Source: DATBLE01 sp963775695 (GTDB lineage Bacteria; Actinomycetota; Thermoleophilia; Gaiellales; Gaiellaceae). Taken from it: a stretch of DNA of 64,000 nt. Of this stretch, positions 33,754 through 42,625 are shown piece by piece. The first letter of the stretch is position 1. Each line of letters begins with the position of its first letter. The DNA is taken from contig CAVZJU010000002.1 of NCBI GenBank assembly GCA_963775695.1, positions 62,001-126,000 of the forward strand, given 5' to 3'. The position numbers and the translations under genes were made by a program. A model generated the notes under the pieces. The model made no database searches. It worked only from the letters and a program-made list of their open reading frames with translations, and was not told the DNA's origin.

Positions 33754-34941
33754 TGGCCCTTGAGGAATTGTTGGACCGGAAAGTCGGTCTTGCTGTCGAA
33801 TGGGGATGCATCTCGACCGTGGAGGTGGTGATGCGTCCCCCGTCTGTGTTTGTGCGGCCGTTGCTGCATGAGGAGGCTGTGCGACTGAAGCGCTTGTCGC
33901 GGCGTGCCAAGCATGAGAGCACGCGTCAGCGGGCGTCGGTGTTGTTGGCCTCGAACGTGCGGATGCCGGTGCCGCAGATCGCCGAGATGTGGCGTACCGA
34001 TCCGTCCTGGGTGCGGAAAGTGATTCACGAGTTCAACGAGCGGGGGATGGACAGCCTGCGCCCTCGCTACCGGGGCGGGCGTCCCCGCCGGATCACGACT
34101 GATCAGCGGCAGCGGATCGTCAGCGTGGCCGGTGCCCGTCCCGACGCTCAGGGGATCCCGCTGACGCGCTGGTCGCTGCCGCGGCTTGCTGCTCACCTCG
34201 CCGGCGAGGGAATCGAGGTCTCGCCTCGTCACCTGGGCACGCTGCTCGGCGAAGCCGGACTGTCCTTCCAGCGCACCCGCACCTGGAAAGCCAGCCCCGA
34301 CCCCGACTACGAGGAGAAAGCGGCGCGCGATCCTCGAGCTCTGTGCGAGCACGCTGCCCGCTGACGGGTCCGTCGATCAGCTTCGACCAGATGGGGCCTG
34401 ATCAGCCTGCAGCCCGACCTCCGGCGCCGGCTGGGCGCCGAAGGGGCGACCCGAGCGGCAGCGGGCCGACTACAACCGCCGCGCCGGCATCCGCTACGTG
34501 TTCGGCGCCTACGACGTCCACGCCGACCGGCTCCGGGTCAGGCTTCGCCCGAAACGCGCCGGGACCGACATGCTCGGCGTTCATGCGCCAGATCCGGCTC
34601 GCCTATCCGGCCCGGCAGCGGATCTACTGGATCCAGGACAACCTCTCGGCCAACTGGGTACCACCGATCCGCGCCTACGCGGCCGCGAACAGAATCGACC
34701 TCGTCCCGACCCCGACCTACGCCAGCTACCTCAACCCGGTCGAGTGCCACTTCTCCGCGCTCACCGAGTTCGTCGTCTGTAACGCCGACTACCTCGACTG
34801 GGACGCATTCGGACACGCGCTCGCCAACCACATCCGCTACCGAAACAGCGACCACCGCGACCACCGGATCGCCGCCGCCGAAGCAAAACACCGGATCGCC
34901 GCGTAATGACATTACGAGTCCAACCCAGCTTCAAGGGCCAC
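33753..34941 (+). mobile_element. IS630-type insertion sequence, degenerate
   Basis: 1189 bp flanked by TA on both sides (33751-33752 and 34942-34943), the target duplication of the IS630/Tc1 group. The ends are inverted repeats: GTGGCCCTTGAGG at the left and, in complement, GTGGCCCTTGAAG at the right, with GTTGGAC also shared further in (19 of 24 positions match). The transposase inside is frameshifted several times. Just inside the right end is the dyad GTAATG-A-CATTAC (34903-34915). The ends remain well matched, so loss of activity is probably fairly recent. Confidence 0.88.
33831..34906 (+). pseudogene. IS630-family transposase, broken by several frameshifts
   Basis: ATG 33831 has GGAGG 5 bases upstream. 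The N-terminal half, in one frame to about 34325, has two helix-turn-helix regions (VPQIAEMWRTDPSWVRKVIHEF and LPRLAAHLAGEGIEVSPRHL in outline). After that the homologous reading changes frame at about 34325, 34365, 34400-34425 and 34575. The DDE residues are scattered over those frames: SFDQMGP, WIQDNLSAN and LNPVECHFS. One shift could be programmed, but four cannot, so the gene is dead unless the sequence contains errors. Confidence 0.82.
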
Positions 34942-34950
34942 TAGGCGGAC

Positions 34951-36255
34951 ATGCCCGAGCTCGCGGGCACCGTAGCCGTCGTCGGATTCCCCAACGTCGG
35001 CAAGTCCACGCTGGTCAACCGGCTGACCGGCACACGCGCGGCCGTCGTCCACGAGACGCCGGGAGTGACGCGCGACCGCAAGGAGCTCGTCTGCGAGTGG
35101 GCGGGCACCGAGTTCCGGCTGATCGACACCGGCGGGGTGGACGTCGCCGACCGCTCGCCGATCACGCGCTCGATCGCCGACCAGGCGCGGGCTGCGGTCG
35201 ACGAGGCCGACCTCGTCCTCTTCGTCGTCGACGCGAAGGCCGGAATCACGCCGGGCGACGAGGAGGTGGCGGAGATCCTCCGGTTGGCCCGCAGGCCGGT
35301 GTTCCTGCTCGCGAACAAGATCGACGACCCGTCCCGGGACACCGAGGCGCTCGAGTTTCACCGGCTCGGCCTCGGCGAGCCGATCCCGCTGTCGGCCCTG
35401 CACGGACACGGGACGGGCGACCTGCTCGACGCGATCGTCGCGCGGCTGCCGGGCGCGGGGCCGGCGCAGGTCGGGGACGAGGCGATTCGGGTTGCGGTCC
35501 TCGGCCGGCCGAACGTCGGCAAGTCGAGCCTGCTGAACGCGATCCTTGGCGAGGAGCGCGTGATCGTCTCGGACGTCCCCGGCACGACCCGCGACGCGAT
35601 CGACACGGTGTTCGAGCGCGACGACTCGCGCTTCGTCCTGGTCGACACCGCCGGGCTGCGCCGCAAGCGCCGCCAGCGGCAGGGGATCGAGTACTACGCC
35701 GAGCTGCGCACGCTCGATGCGGCCCAGCGCGCCGACGTCGCGCTCGTGCTCGTCGACGCGAGCGAGGGGCTCGTCGACCAGGACCTCGCCGTCGCCGACG
35801 TCGCCCGCAAGGCCAATTGCTCCACGATCGTGGTGTTGTCGAAGTGGGACATCGGTCAGGTGAAGGTCGAGGACGTGCGGCCTCGGCTCGAGCACCGGCT
35901 CCGCCAGCGACCGGGCATCATCACCCTCTCGGCGACCACCGGCCGGGGCGTCGCGAGGCTGCTCGTCCGCGTGGAACAGCTGTTCGCGAAGCACACCAGC
36001 CGGATCCCGACGCCGGCGCTGAACGCGTTCCTCGGCGAGTTGCGCGCGGCGCGGCAGCCGCCTGCACGCCACCGGCGGCGGCTGAACCTCCTGTACGGAA
36101 CGCAGACGACGACGCGGCCGCCGCGCTTCCGCTTCTTCGTCAACGACCCCTCGCTGGTCACGCGCGACTACGGCTACTGGGTCGAGAACCAGGTCCGCGA
36201 CCGCTTCGAGCTGGAAGGCGTCCCGGTCTCGATCGACTTCGTCCGGCGGTCGTAA
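34951..36255 (+). CDS. der: Ribosome-associated GTPase Der (EngA)
   Basis: 434 aa with two consecutive GTPase domains and a C-terminal KH-like domain, unique to this 50S-assembly factor. G1 motifs: VGFPNVGKSTL near residue 14 and LGRPNVGKSSL near residue 190; G3 DTGG and DTAG; G4 ANKID and SKWD. The KH-like domain runs from about residue 350 (RIPTPALNAFLGEL). AGGCGGAC before the ATG is what remains of the intergenic stretch after the IS insertion, which separates it from cmk and may alter its transcription. Confidence 0.94.
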   Translation: MPELAGTVAVVGFPNVGKSTLVNRLTGTRAAVVHETPGVTRDRKELVCEWAGTEFRLIDTGGVDVADRSPITRSIADQARAAVDEADLVLFVVDAKAGITPGDEEVAEILRLARRPVFLLANKIDDPSRDTEALEFHRLGLGEPIPLSALHGHGTGDLLDAIVARLPGAGPAQVGDEAIRVAVLGRPNVGKSSLLNAILGEERVIVSDVPGTTRDAIDTVFERDDSRFVLVDTAGLRRKRRQRQGIEYYAELRTLDAAQRADVALVLVDASEGLVDQDLAVADVARKANCSTIVVLSKWDIGQVKVEDVRPRLEHRLRQRPGIITLSATTGRGVARLLVRVEQLFAKHTSRIPTPALNAFLGELRAARQPPARHRRRLNLLYGTQTTTRPPRFRFFVNDPSLVTRDYGYWVENQVRDRFELEGVPVSIDFVRRS

Positions 36256-36261
36256 CCCGCT

Positions 36262-36267
36262 TAGACT
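36262..36267 (+). promoter_or_regulatory. -10-like TAGACT upstream of gpsA leader
   Basis: TAGACT identical to the box before the E1 alpha gene, ending 9 bases before an ATG at 36277 that opens a short reading frame ending on the gpsA start. Confidence 0.35.
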
Positions 36268-36276
36268 CGCCCGGCC

Positions 36277-36375
36277 ATGTCCGCCCGGCCCGCGCGCCCG
36301 TTGTCCACAACCAGTGCCTGCCACTCCGGGTGTGACAAGACCGGAACATCGAGTCCACAAGGGTGCTCGCGGTGA
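36277..36375 (+). CDS. Possible leaderless 32-aa upstream ORF coupled to gpsA
   Basis: ATG 36277 follows TAGACT by 9 bases and reads 32 codons, Arg/Pro/Ser/Cys-rich, to TGA 36373-36375, which overlaps GTG 36372 of gpsA (GTGA). The peptide has no recognisable domain. It may be a translated leader that delivers ribosomes to the gpsA start, or a chance frame. The weak evidence is the promoter-like box plus the exact overlap. Confidence 0.3.
   Translation: MSARPARPLSTTSACHSGCDKTGTSSPQGCSR
36301..36310 (+). promoter_or_regulatory. DnaA-box-like sequence TTGTCCACAA
   Basis: TTGTCCACA matches the high-GC actinobacterial DnaA box exactly. A partial match (GTCCACAAG) lies 53 bases further on. There is no cluster and no AT-rich region, so this is not an origin; it could tie gpsA transcription to DnaA or be a DnaA titration site. 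Confidence 0.35.
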
Positions 36376-37319
36376 GGGCCGCTGTCGTCGGCGCCGGCTC
36401 GTGGGGCACGGGATTCTCGCGCCTGCTCGCCGACCGCGGGCACGAGCTCACGCTCGTCTGCCGCGACCCCGCGCAGGCGGTGACCATCGCCGAGACCGGC
36501 CGCAACCCGCGCGGGGTCGGTGACGTCGATCTCGAGGGCATCGACGCCGTGTCCGAGGCGCCCTCCGGAGCGGATCTCTACGTCCTCGCCGTTCCGAGCG
36601 CGTCCTTCTCGGATGTGGTCGCCCGGCTGCCCGACGGCGGGCCGGTCCTGTCGCTGACCAAGGGCCTCGACCCCACCACGGGCGGGCGGCTCTCGACGCT
36701 CGTGCGCGACCGACCGGTCGCCGTGCTCTCCGGGCCGAACATGGCCGAGGAGATCGCCGCCGGGCTTCCGAGCGCGGCCGTGATCGCGAGCGAGGACGAA
36801 GAGTTCGCCGTCGAGCTCCAACACGCGATCAACTCCACGGTGTTCCGCGTCTACGTCAACTCCGATCTCGTCGGGGTCGAGCTCTGCGCCGCGGCGAAGA
36901 ACGTCATCGGCCTCGCCGCGGGCGGCGTCGACGGGCTCGGTGCGGGCGACAACGCCAAAGCGGCGCTGATCACCCGCGGCCTGGCGGAGATGGCACGGCT
37001 GGGGGAGGCGTGCGGCGCCCGGCCGGAGACGTTCGCGGGGCTGGCCGGGATGGGCGACCTGATCGTCACCTGCTGGAGCCTTTTCGGCCGGAACCGCCAG
37101 GCCGGCGAGCTGATCGCGCAGGGAACGTCGCCGGAGGAGGCGATCGCCCAGATCGGTCACGTGGTCGAGGGCCTGACGACTGCCCCGGTGCTCCAGGACC
37201 TCGCCCGCCGGCTCGAGATCGAGCTGCCGATCACGGAGGGCGTCTGCCGGGTCCTCGCCGGCGACGATCTCGGCGAGCTCGCCGCCTCGCTGATGGGCCG
37301 GCGGCCGCGCGGAGAGTAA
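36372..37319 (+). CDS. gpsA: Glycerol-3-phosphate dehydrogenase [NAD(P)+]
   Basis: 315 aa. NAD-binding VVGAGSWGTGFSRLLADRG, SGPNMAEEIAAGLPSA, the catalytic Lys in CAAAKNVIGLAAGG and the signature GLAGMGDLIVTCWSLFGRNR. It makes sn-glycerol 3-phosphate for phospholipids. GTG 36372 is favoured because a short upstream frame ends on it; GTG 36363 would add three residues. In many bacteria plsY lies between der and gpsA; here it does not. Confidence 0.9.
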   Translation: MRAAVVGAGSWGTGFSRLLADRGHELTLVCRDPAQAVTIAETGRNPRGVGDVDLEGIDAVSEAPSGADLYVLAVPSASFSDVVARLPDGGPVLSLTKGLDPTTGGRLSTLVRDRPVAVLSGPNMAEEIAAGLPSAAVIASEDEEFAVELQHAINSTVFRVYVNSDLVGVELCAAAKNVIGLAAGGVDGLGAGDNAKAALITRGLAEMARLGEACGARPETFAGLAGMGDLIVTCWSLFGRNRQAGELIAQGTSPEEAIAQIGHVVEGLTTAPVLQDLARRLEIELPITEGVCRVLAGDDLGELAASLMGRRPRGE

Positions 37320-37344
37320 AGCGGAGAAGCGTGTCGCAGTCCGG

Positions 37345-37350
37345 TAGCCT
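37345..37350 (+). promoter_or_regulatory. -10-like TAGCCT of a probable leaderless promoter (metK)
   Basis: TAGCCT ends 10 bases before the metK ATG; the gap TGGCCTGCTC has no SD. No SAM-riboswitch-like structure fits in the 41-base intergenic region. Confidence 0.38.
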
Positions 37351-37360
37351 TGGCCTGCTC

Positions 37361-38611
<1,251 letters not shown>

Positions 38612-38623
<12 letters not shown>

Positions 38624-38640
38624 GCGTTACGCCGGCCTGA
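38612..38640 (+). repeat. 12-bp direct repeat across the metK/regulator 3' junction
   Basis: ACGCCGGCCTGA occurs at 38612-38623 and again at 38629-38640, five bases apart. The first encodes the metK C-terminus and stop; the second lies in the 3' end of the opposite-strand regulator. It probably arose by local duplication. Confidence 0.6.
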
Positions 38641-39310
38641 CGAACAAGCCGCCTGCGGCCCTCTCGCCGATCGCTCGCGAGTCGCCGTTCAGCCTCACCG
38701 TCACCTGTCCGGCGGCCGGCTGGGCCGAGGTGACCTCCAGCTTCGTGCCGGGGACGAGCCCCTGGTCGTAGAACCAGTGCAAGAGCTCGCCGTCGTGCTC
38801 GGCGAGGCGGACGATCGTCGCCCGGTCGCCCTCCTCGAGCGCCGACAGCGGCGCCAGCTCCCGGTTCTCGCGCTGCTCGAACTCGGTGTCCACCGGCCAC
38901 CCGTGCGGGCAGCGCTCGGGGTGGCCGAGCTTCTCGTCCATGCGCTCGATCATGTCGTCGGTGAACGTGTCGCCGAGCTCGTCGGCGTGCACGTGCGCCT
39001 CGGCTGCGGTGTAGCCCATGAAGTCGGTCAGCAGCCGCTCGATGATCCGGTGGCGACGGACGACCCGCTCGGCCCGCTCACGCCCCGAGCTGGTGAGGAT
39101 CGCCTCCTTGTGCTCGCCCCGCTCGACCAGACCCTCCTTCTCGAGGCGCTTCAGCATCTCGCCTGCGGAGGCCCGTGAGACGCCGAGCATCTCCGCCACA
39201 CGCGACGCCAGGGTGGGCGTGCCCGTGGTCGTGGGCCGGTACTCGCCGATCGGGAAGGCGAGGAACCAGATCGTCTCCAGATATTCGTCGACCGAGTGAC
39301 GTTGGGCCAT
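38627..39310 (-). CDS. DtxR/MntR-family metal-dependent transcriptional repressor
   Basis: 227 aa. N-terminal winged helix (SRVAEMLGVSRASAGEMLKRL), dimerisation and metal-binding domain with HVHADELGDTFTDDMIERMD and the GHPERCPHGWPV segment that supplies Cys/His ligands, and a C-terminal FeoA/SH3-like domain from about residue 150. Divergence from efeUOB and an operator-like palindrome in the shared region indicate that it senses Fe(II) and represses iron uptake; Mn(II) sensing cannot be excluded. ATG 39310 was chosen as the start of homology; reading upstream of it is not family-like. Confidence 0.87.
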   Translation of the reverse strand: MAQRHSVDEYLETIWFLAFPIGEYRPTTTGTPTLASRVAEMLGVSRASAGEMLKRLEKEGLVERGEHKEAILTSSGRERAERVVRRHRIIERLLTDFMGYTAAEAHVHADELGDTFTDDMIERMDEKLGHPERCPHGWPVDTEFEQRENRELAPLSALEEGDRATIVRLAEHDGELLHWFYDQGLVPGTKLEVTSAQPAAGQVTVRLNGDSRAIGERAAGGLFVRPA

Positions 39311-39322
39311 GACGGATCGGAC

Positions 39323-39352
39323 TTGACGGGCGTCCGGGCTCGCCACTATAGT
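39323..39352 (+). promoter_or_regulatory. Sigma-70 promoter for efeUOB
   Basis: TTGACG at 39323-39328 and TATAGT at 39347-39352 with an 18-base spacer: the best standard promoter in the window. Predicted transcription start about 39359, leaving an 80-base leader before efeU. Confidence 0.72.
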
Positions 39353-39362
39353 CGCGGCCGCT

Positions 39363-39380
39363 TGTAAGGTACGCCTTACA
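39363..39380. promoter_or_regulatory. DtxR-type operator upstream of efeU
   Basis: TGTAAGG-TACG-CCTTACA, a perfect 7-bp dyad of 18 bases just downstream of the predicted start of the efeU transcript. Size and TAAGG/CCTTA half-sites fit DtxR/IdeR-family operators. Metal-loaded repressor here would block polymerase. Confidence 0.7.
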
Positions 39381-39440
39381 CGGGAACGCAGGGATGCCTG
39401 ATCTGACCGACGCTCCACCGAGCTTCCGCACCGCAGCCTG

Positions 39441-40295
39441 ATGCTGCCGACCTTCGTCATCGGCCTTCGCGAGGGTGTCGAGGCGGCCCTGATCGTCGGG
39501 ATCGTCGCCGCCTTCCTCCGCCAGGAAAGACGCCGCGACGCGCTGCGGTGGATGTGGGTGGGGGTGGCCTGCGCCGGCGCGATCTGCGTCGCCGCAGGCG
39601 TCACGCTCGAGCTCGTCAGCCGCGACCTCCCCCAGCGCCAGCAGGAGATGCTCGAGACCGTAGTCGGCGCGATCGCCGTCGCCGCGGTCACGTTCATGAT
39701 CGTCTGGATGCGGCGGAACGCGCGCGGTTTGCGGCGCGTGCTCGAGGGTCACGCGGCGGACGCGCTCGCGAAGGGGTCGGTGATCGCGCTCGTCGCGATG
39801 GCGTTCTTCGCCGTCATCCGCGAGGGCTTCGAGACGTCCGTCTTCCTGCTCGCCGCGTTCGACTCGTCGGCCAACCCGGCTGCCGCCGGCGGTGGTGCGG
39901 TCCTCGGGGTCGTCATCGCCGTCGTGATCGGCTACGGCATCTACCGCGGCGGAATACGCCTCAACCTCGCCCGGTTTTTCAAGGCCACCGGGCTCGTGCT
40001 CGTGCTCGTCGCCGCGGGCCTGGTCGCGACCGCGCTGCACACCGCGCACGAGGCCGGCTGGCTGAACAGCCTGCAGGGCCAGACCGTCGACCTGCGCTGG
40101 CTCGTCGCGCCCGGCACCGTGCGCTCGTCCCTCCTGACCGGCCTGTTCGGCTTCCAGCCGCGGCCGGTGACCGCAGAGGCGATCGGCTACCTGGTCTACG
40201 CGATCCCGGTTGCGATCTACGTTCTCTGGCCGTCGGGTCTCCGCCTCCGTCGCCAGCGGGCGGCGCAACCGCTTCCCGCGGGGCGCGCCGCGTGA
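39441..40295 (+). CDS. efeU: Ferrous iron permease, FTR1/EfeU family
   Basis: 284 aa, seven membrane helices. Two iron-binding REGxE motifs: REGVE at residues 10-14 and REGFE at 127-131. It carries iron across the membrane after oxidation by EfeB. ATG start 61 bases past the operator. The stop overlaps the efeO GTG by four bases. Confidence 0.92.
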   Translation: MLPTFVIGLREGVEAALIVGIVAAFLRQERRRDALRWMWVGVACAGAICVAAGVTLELVSRDLPQRQQEMLETVVGAIAVAAVTFMIVWMRRNARGLRRVLEGHAADALAKGSVIALVAMAFFAVIREGFETSVFLLAAFDSSANPAAAGGGAVLGVVIAVVIGYGIYRGGIRLNLARFFKATGLVLVLVAAGLVATALHTAHEAGWLNSLQGQTVDLRWLVAPGTVRSSLLTGLFGFQPRPVTAEAIGYLVYAIPVAIYVLWPSGLRLRRQRAAQPLPAGRAA

Positions 40296-41401
40296 CACCG
40301 CGCGTCGGGACACTCGCCGCGACGTGCGTCGCGGCGGCGCTTGCGCTGGCCGGATGCGGCGGCGACGGCCGGAAATCGGCCGGGGGCCGCTCCGTCGACG
40401 TCAAGCTCACCGACGCCGGCTGCGATCCCGCCGAGCTCCGGCTCGGGGCCGGCCCGACGACCTTCGAGGTCGCCAACGACGGCGCGGACGCGGTCACGGA
40501 GTTCGAGATCCTCGACGGCGACCGCATCGTCGGCGAGGTCGAGAACCTCGCGCCCGGCCTCTCCGGGCATTTCTCGCTGACCCTGAAACCGGGCCGCTAC
40601 ACCCTGTACTGTCCCGGCGGCACGAGCGCCGAGCGCGGCCCGCTCGTCGTCTCGGGCAAGGCCTCCGGGACGAGCGTCGCGGCAACCGCCGCGGTCGCGC
40701 AGTACCGTCGCTACGTCGAGGCCCAGACCGTGCTGCTGGTCACCAAGACCCGCCGGTTCGTCCAGGAGCTACAGGCCGGGGACATCGAAGGCGCGAAGGC
40801 CGCCTACGCGGAGGCGCGCGTTCCCTTCGAGCGGATCGAGCCCGTCGCCGAGGGCTTCGGCGACCTCGATCCGGCGATCGACGCCCGCGCCGGTGACGTC
40901 TCGAAGGCGAAGTGGACCGGCTTTCATTCCATCGAGCAGTTCCTCTGGGTGCGCGGCGCGACCGGCCCGGAAAGCCTGCGGACGAAGCTGATGGACGACG
41001 TCGTCGACCTGCAGCGGCGTGTGCAGACGATCGAACTCGAGCCGACCCAGGTCGCGAACGGTTCCGTCGAGCTCCTCGGCGAGGTATCCAAGTCGAAGAT
41101 CACCGGCGAGGAGGAGCGCTATTCGCATATCGACCTCGTCGACTTCGAAGCGAACGTCCAGGGCGCGAAGGCCGCGTACCAGTCCGTTCGGGACCTGGTC
41201 GAGGCCAAGCGGCCGTCGCTCGCGAAGGAGATCGACGGCCGCTTCGCGGACGTCGACTCGGCCCTGGAGCCATACCGCACCGACACCGGCTTCGTCGCCT
41301 ACACGGCGCTGTCGAAGGCCGAGACACGCGGACTGAGCCGCTCGATCGACGCGCTCGCGGAGCCACTCTCCGAGGTGGGGGCGGTCGTCGCGGGACAGTG
41401 A
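40292..41401 (+). CDS. efeO: Iron uptake lipoprotein EfeO (cupredoxin + M75 imelysin domain)
   Basis: 369 aa. Lipoprotein signal ending LALAGC with Cys22 as the lipid anchor. Residues about 30-120 form a cupredoxin-like domain (TFEVANDGADAVTEFEILDG, YTLYCPGG); from about 130 the M75 peptidase-like helical domain with GFHSIEQFLW carrying the HxxE metal site. It captures iron outside the membrane and hands it to EfeU. GTG 40292 overlaps the efeU stop; its own stop overlaps the efeB GTG. Lgt at 20725 would lipidate it. Confidence 0.91.
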   Translation: MTPRVGTLAATCVAAALALAGCGGDGRKSAGGRSVDVKLTDAGCDPAELRLGAGPTTFEVANDGADAVTEFEILDGDRIVGEVENLAPGLSGHFSLTLKPGRYTLYCPGGTSAERGPLVVSGKASGTSVAATAAVAQYRRYVEAQTVLLVTKTRRFVQELQAGDIEGAKAAYAEARVPFERIEPVAEGFGDLDPAIDARAGDVSKAKWTGFHSIEQFLWVRGATGPESLRTKLMDDVVDLQRRVQTIELEPTQVANGSVELLGEVSKSKITGEEERYSHIDLVDFEANVQGAKAAYQSVRDLVEAKRPSLAKEIDGRFADVDSALEPYRTDTGFVAYTALSKAETRGLSRSIDALAEPLSEVGAVVAGQ

Positions 41402-42597
41402 GCCGCAAGCTCACACGAGGGCGGCTGCTGGCGGCCGGCGCCGTCAACGCCGGGGTCGCGCTCGGGGGCGTCGGCGTCGAGCGGCTGGCGGCCGGCGGCG
41501 AGGGCGACAACGCCGCAGAGCCGATCCCGTTCCACGGCGAGCGCCAGACCGGGATCACGACGCCGGCACAGGATCGCCTGCACTTCGCCGCGTTCGAGGT
41601 CGTCACGACGTCGAAATCCGAGCTGCGCGCCCTGATGCGCGTGTGGACCGAGGCGGCCTCGCGGATGTCACGGGGCGAGCCCGTCGGCGAGATGGGGCAG
41701 CGTCTCGCGCCGCCGATCGACACCGGCGAGGCGGCCGGGCTGTCGCCTGCGCGGCTGACGGTCACGTTCGGGTTCGGCCCCAGGCTGTTCGACCGCTTCG
41801 GCCTCGAGCGGTCGCGGCCGCCGGCGCTCGCCGAGCTGCCCGTGTTCGCCGGGGACGAACTCGACCCGGAGCGCTCCGGCGGCGACATCGCCGTCCAGGC
41901 CTGCGCGGACGACCCGCAGGTCGCCTTCCACGCCGTCCGCAACCTCGCCCGGATCGGTCGCGGCGCCGTGGTGATGCGCTGGTCGCAGCTCGGGTTCGGC
42001 CGCACGTCCTCCACGAGCCGCGCACAGCAGACGCCGCGCAACCTGATGGGCTTCGAGGACGGAACGAACAACATCGAGCTCGAGGATGGACCGGTGCTGG
42101 CCGAGCACGTGTGGGTGCCGGAGAACGCTGACCCACGCTGGCTGCGCCGCGGCACCTTCATGATCACCCGCCGGATCCGCATGCTGATCGAGGTGTGGGA
42201 TCGGGCGAGCCTCGACGATCAGGAGCAGACGATCGGCCGCCGCAAGGAGAGCGGCGCTCCGTTCGGTCGGGAGGGCGAGTTCGACCCAGTCAGCCTCTCG
42301 CGGACGCCCGTCGACGCACACATCCGTCTGGCGGCGCCGAGCGAGAACGACGGTCGCCGCATCCTCCGCCGTGGCTACTCGTTCACCGACGGGATGGACG
42401 CCGAACTCGGCCGGCTCGACGCGGGGATGTTCTTCATCAGCTACCAGAACGACCCGGCGAGCTTCGTCGAGCTGCAGCGGCGCCTGGCCGCGTCGGACGC
42501 GCTCAACGAGTACGTCAAGCACACGGGCAGCGCGGTGTTCGCCTGCCCTCCGGGAGCGCGGCAGGGCGGCTACGTCGGCGAGACGCTCCTCGGGTAG
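41398..42597 (+). CDS. efeB: Dye-decolorising (DyP) heme peroxidase EfeB
   Basis: 399 aa. N-terminal export signal (SRKLTRGRLLAAGAVNAGVAL), of Tat-like layout but without a clean twin Arg. The DyP signature GFEDGTNNIE near residue 219 includes the distal Asp, and HIRLAAPSEND and RRGYSFTDG contain the proximal-side residues. It oxidises Fe(II) or draws iron from heme for EfeU. Third gene of a tightly overlapping efeUOB operon. Confidence 0.91.
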   Translation: MSRKLTRGRLLAAGAVNAGVALGGVGVERLAAGGEGDNAAEPIPFHGERQTGITTPAQDRLHFAAFEVVTTSKSELRALMRVWTEAASRMSRGEPVGEMGQRLAPPIDTGEAAGLSPARLTVTFGFGPRLFDRFGLERSRPPALAELPVFAGDELDPERSGGDIAVQACADDPQVAFHAVRNLARIGRGAVVMRWSQLGFGRTSSTSRAQQTPRNLMGFEDGTNNIELEDGPVLAEHVWVPENADPRWLRRGTFMITRRIRMLIEVWDRASLDDQEQTIGRRKESGAPFGREGEFDPVSLSRTPVDAHIRLAAPSENDGRRILRRGYSFTDGMDAELGRLDAGMFFISYQNDPASFVELQRRLAASDALNEYVKHTGSAVFACPPGARQGGYVGETLLG

Positions 42598-42613
42598 CAG
42601 CCAGGCCCGGGGC

Positions 42614-42619
42614 TAGGCT
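42614..42619 (+). promoter_or_regulatory. -10-like TAGGCT of a probable leaderless promoter (priA)
   Basis: TAGGCT ends 6 bases before the priA GTG with no SD in the gap. Confidence 0.35.
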
Positions 42620-42625
42620 CACCCG

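Noticed and set aside
33831..34906. Programmed frameshifting in the transposase
   Set aside because: Some IS630 elements use one -1 shift, but at least four changes of frame are needed here and no slippery heptamer was evident at them.
36363..36371. GTG 36363 as the gpsA start
   Set aside because: Possible, but GTG 36372 coincides with the end of the short upstream frame and gives the usual N-terminus.
36290..36375. Replication origin
   Set aside because: One perfect and one partial DnaA box with no cluster, no AT-rich unwinding region, and no dnaA/dnaN nearby.
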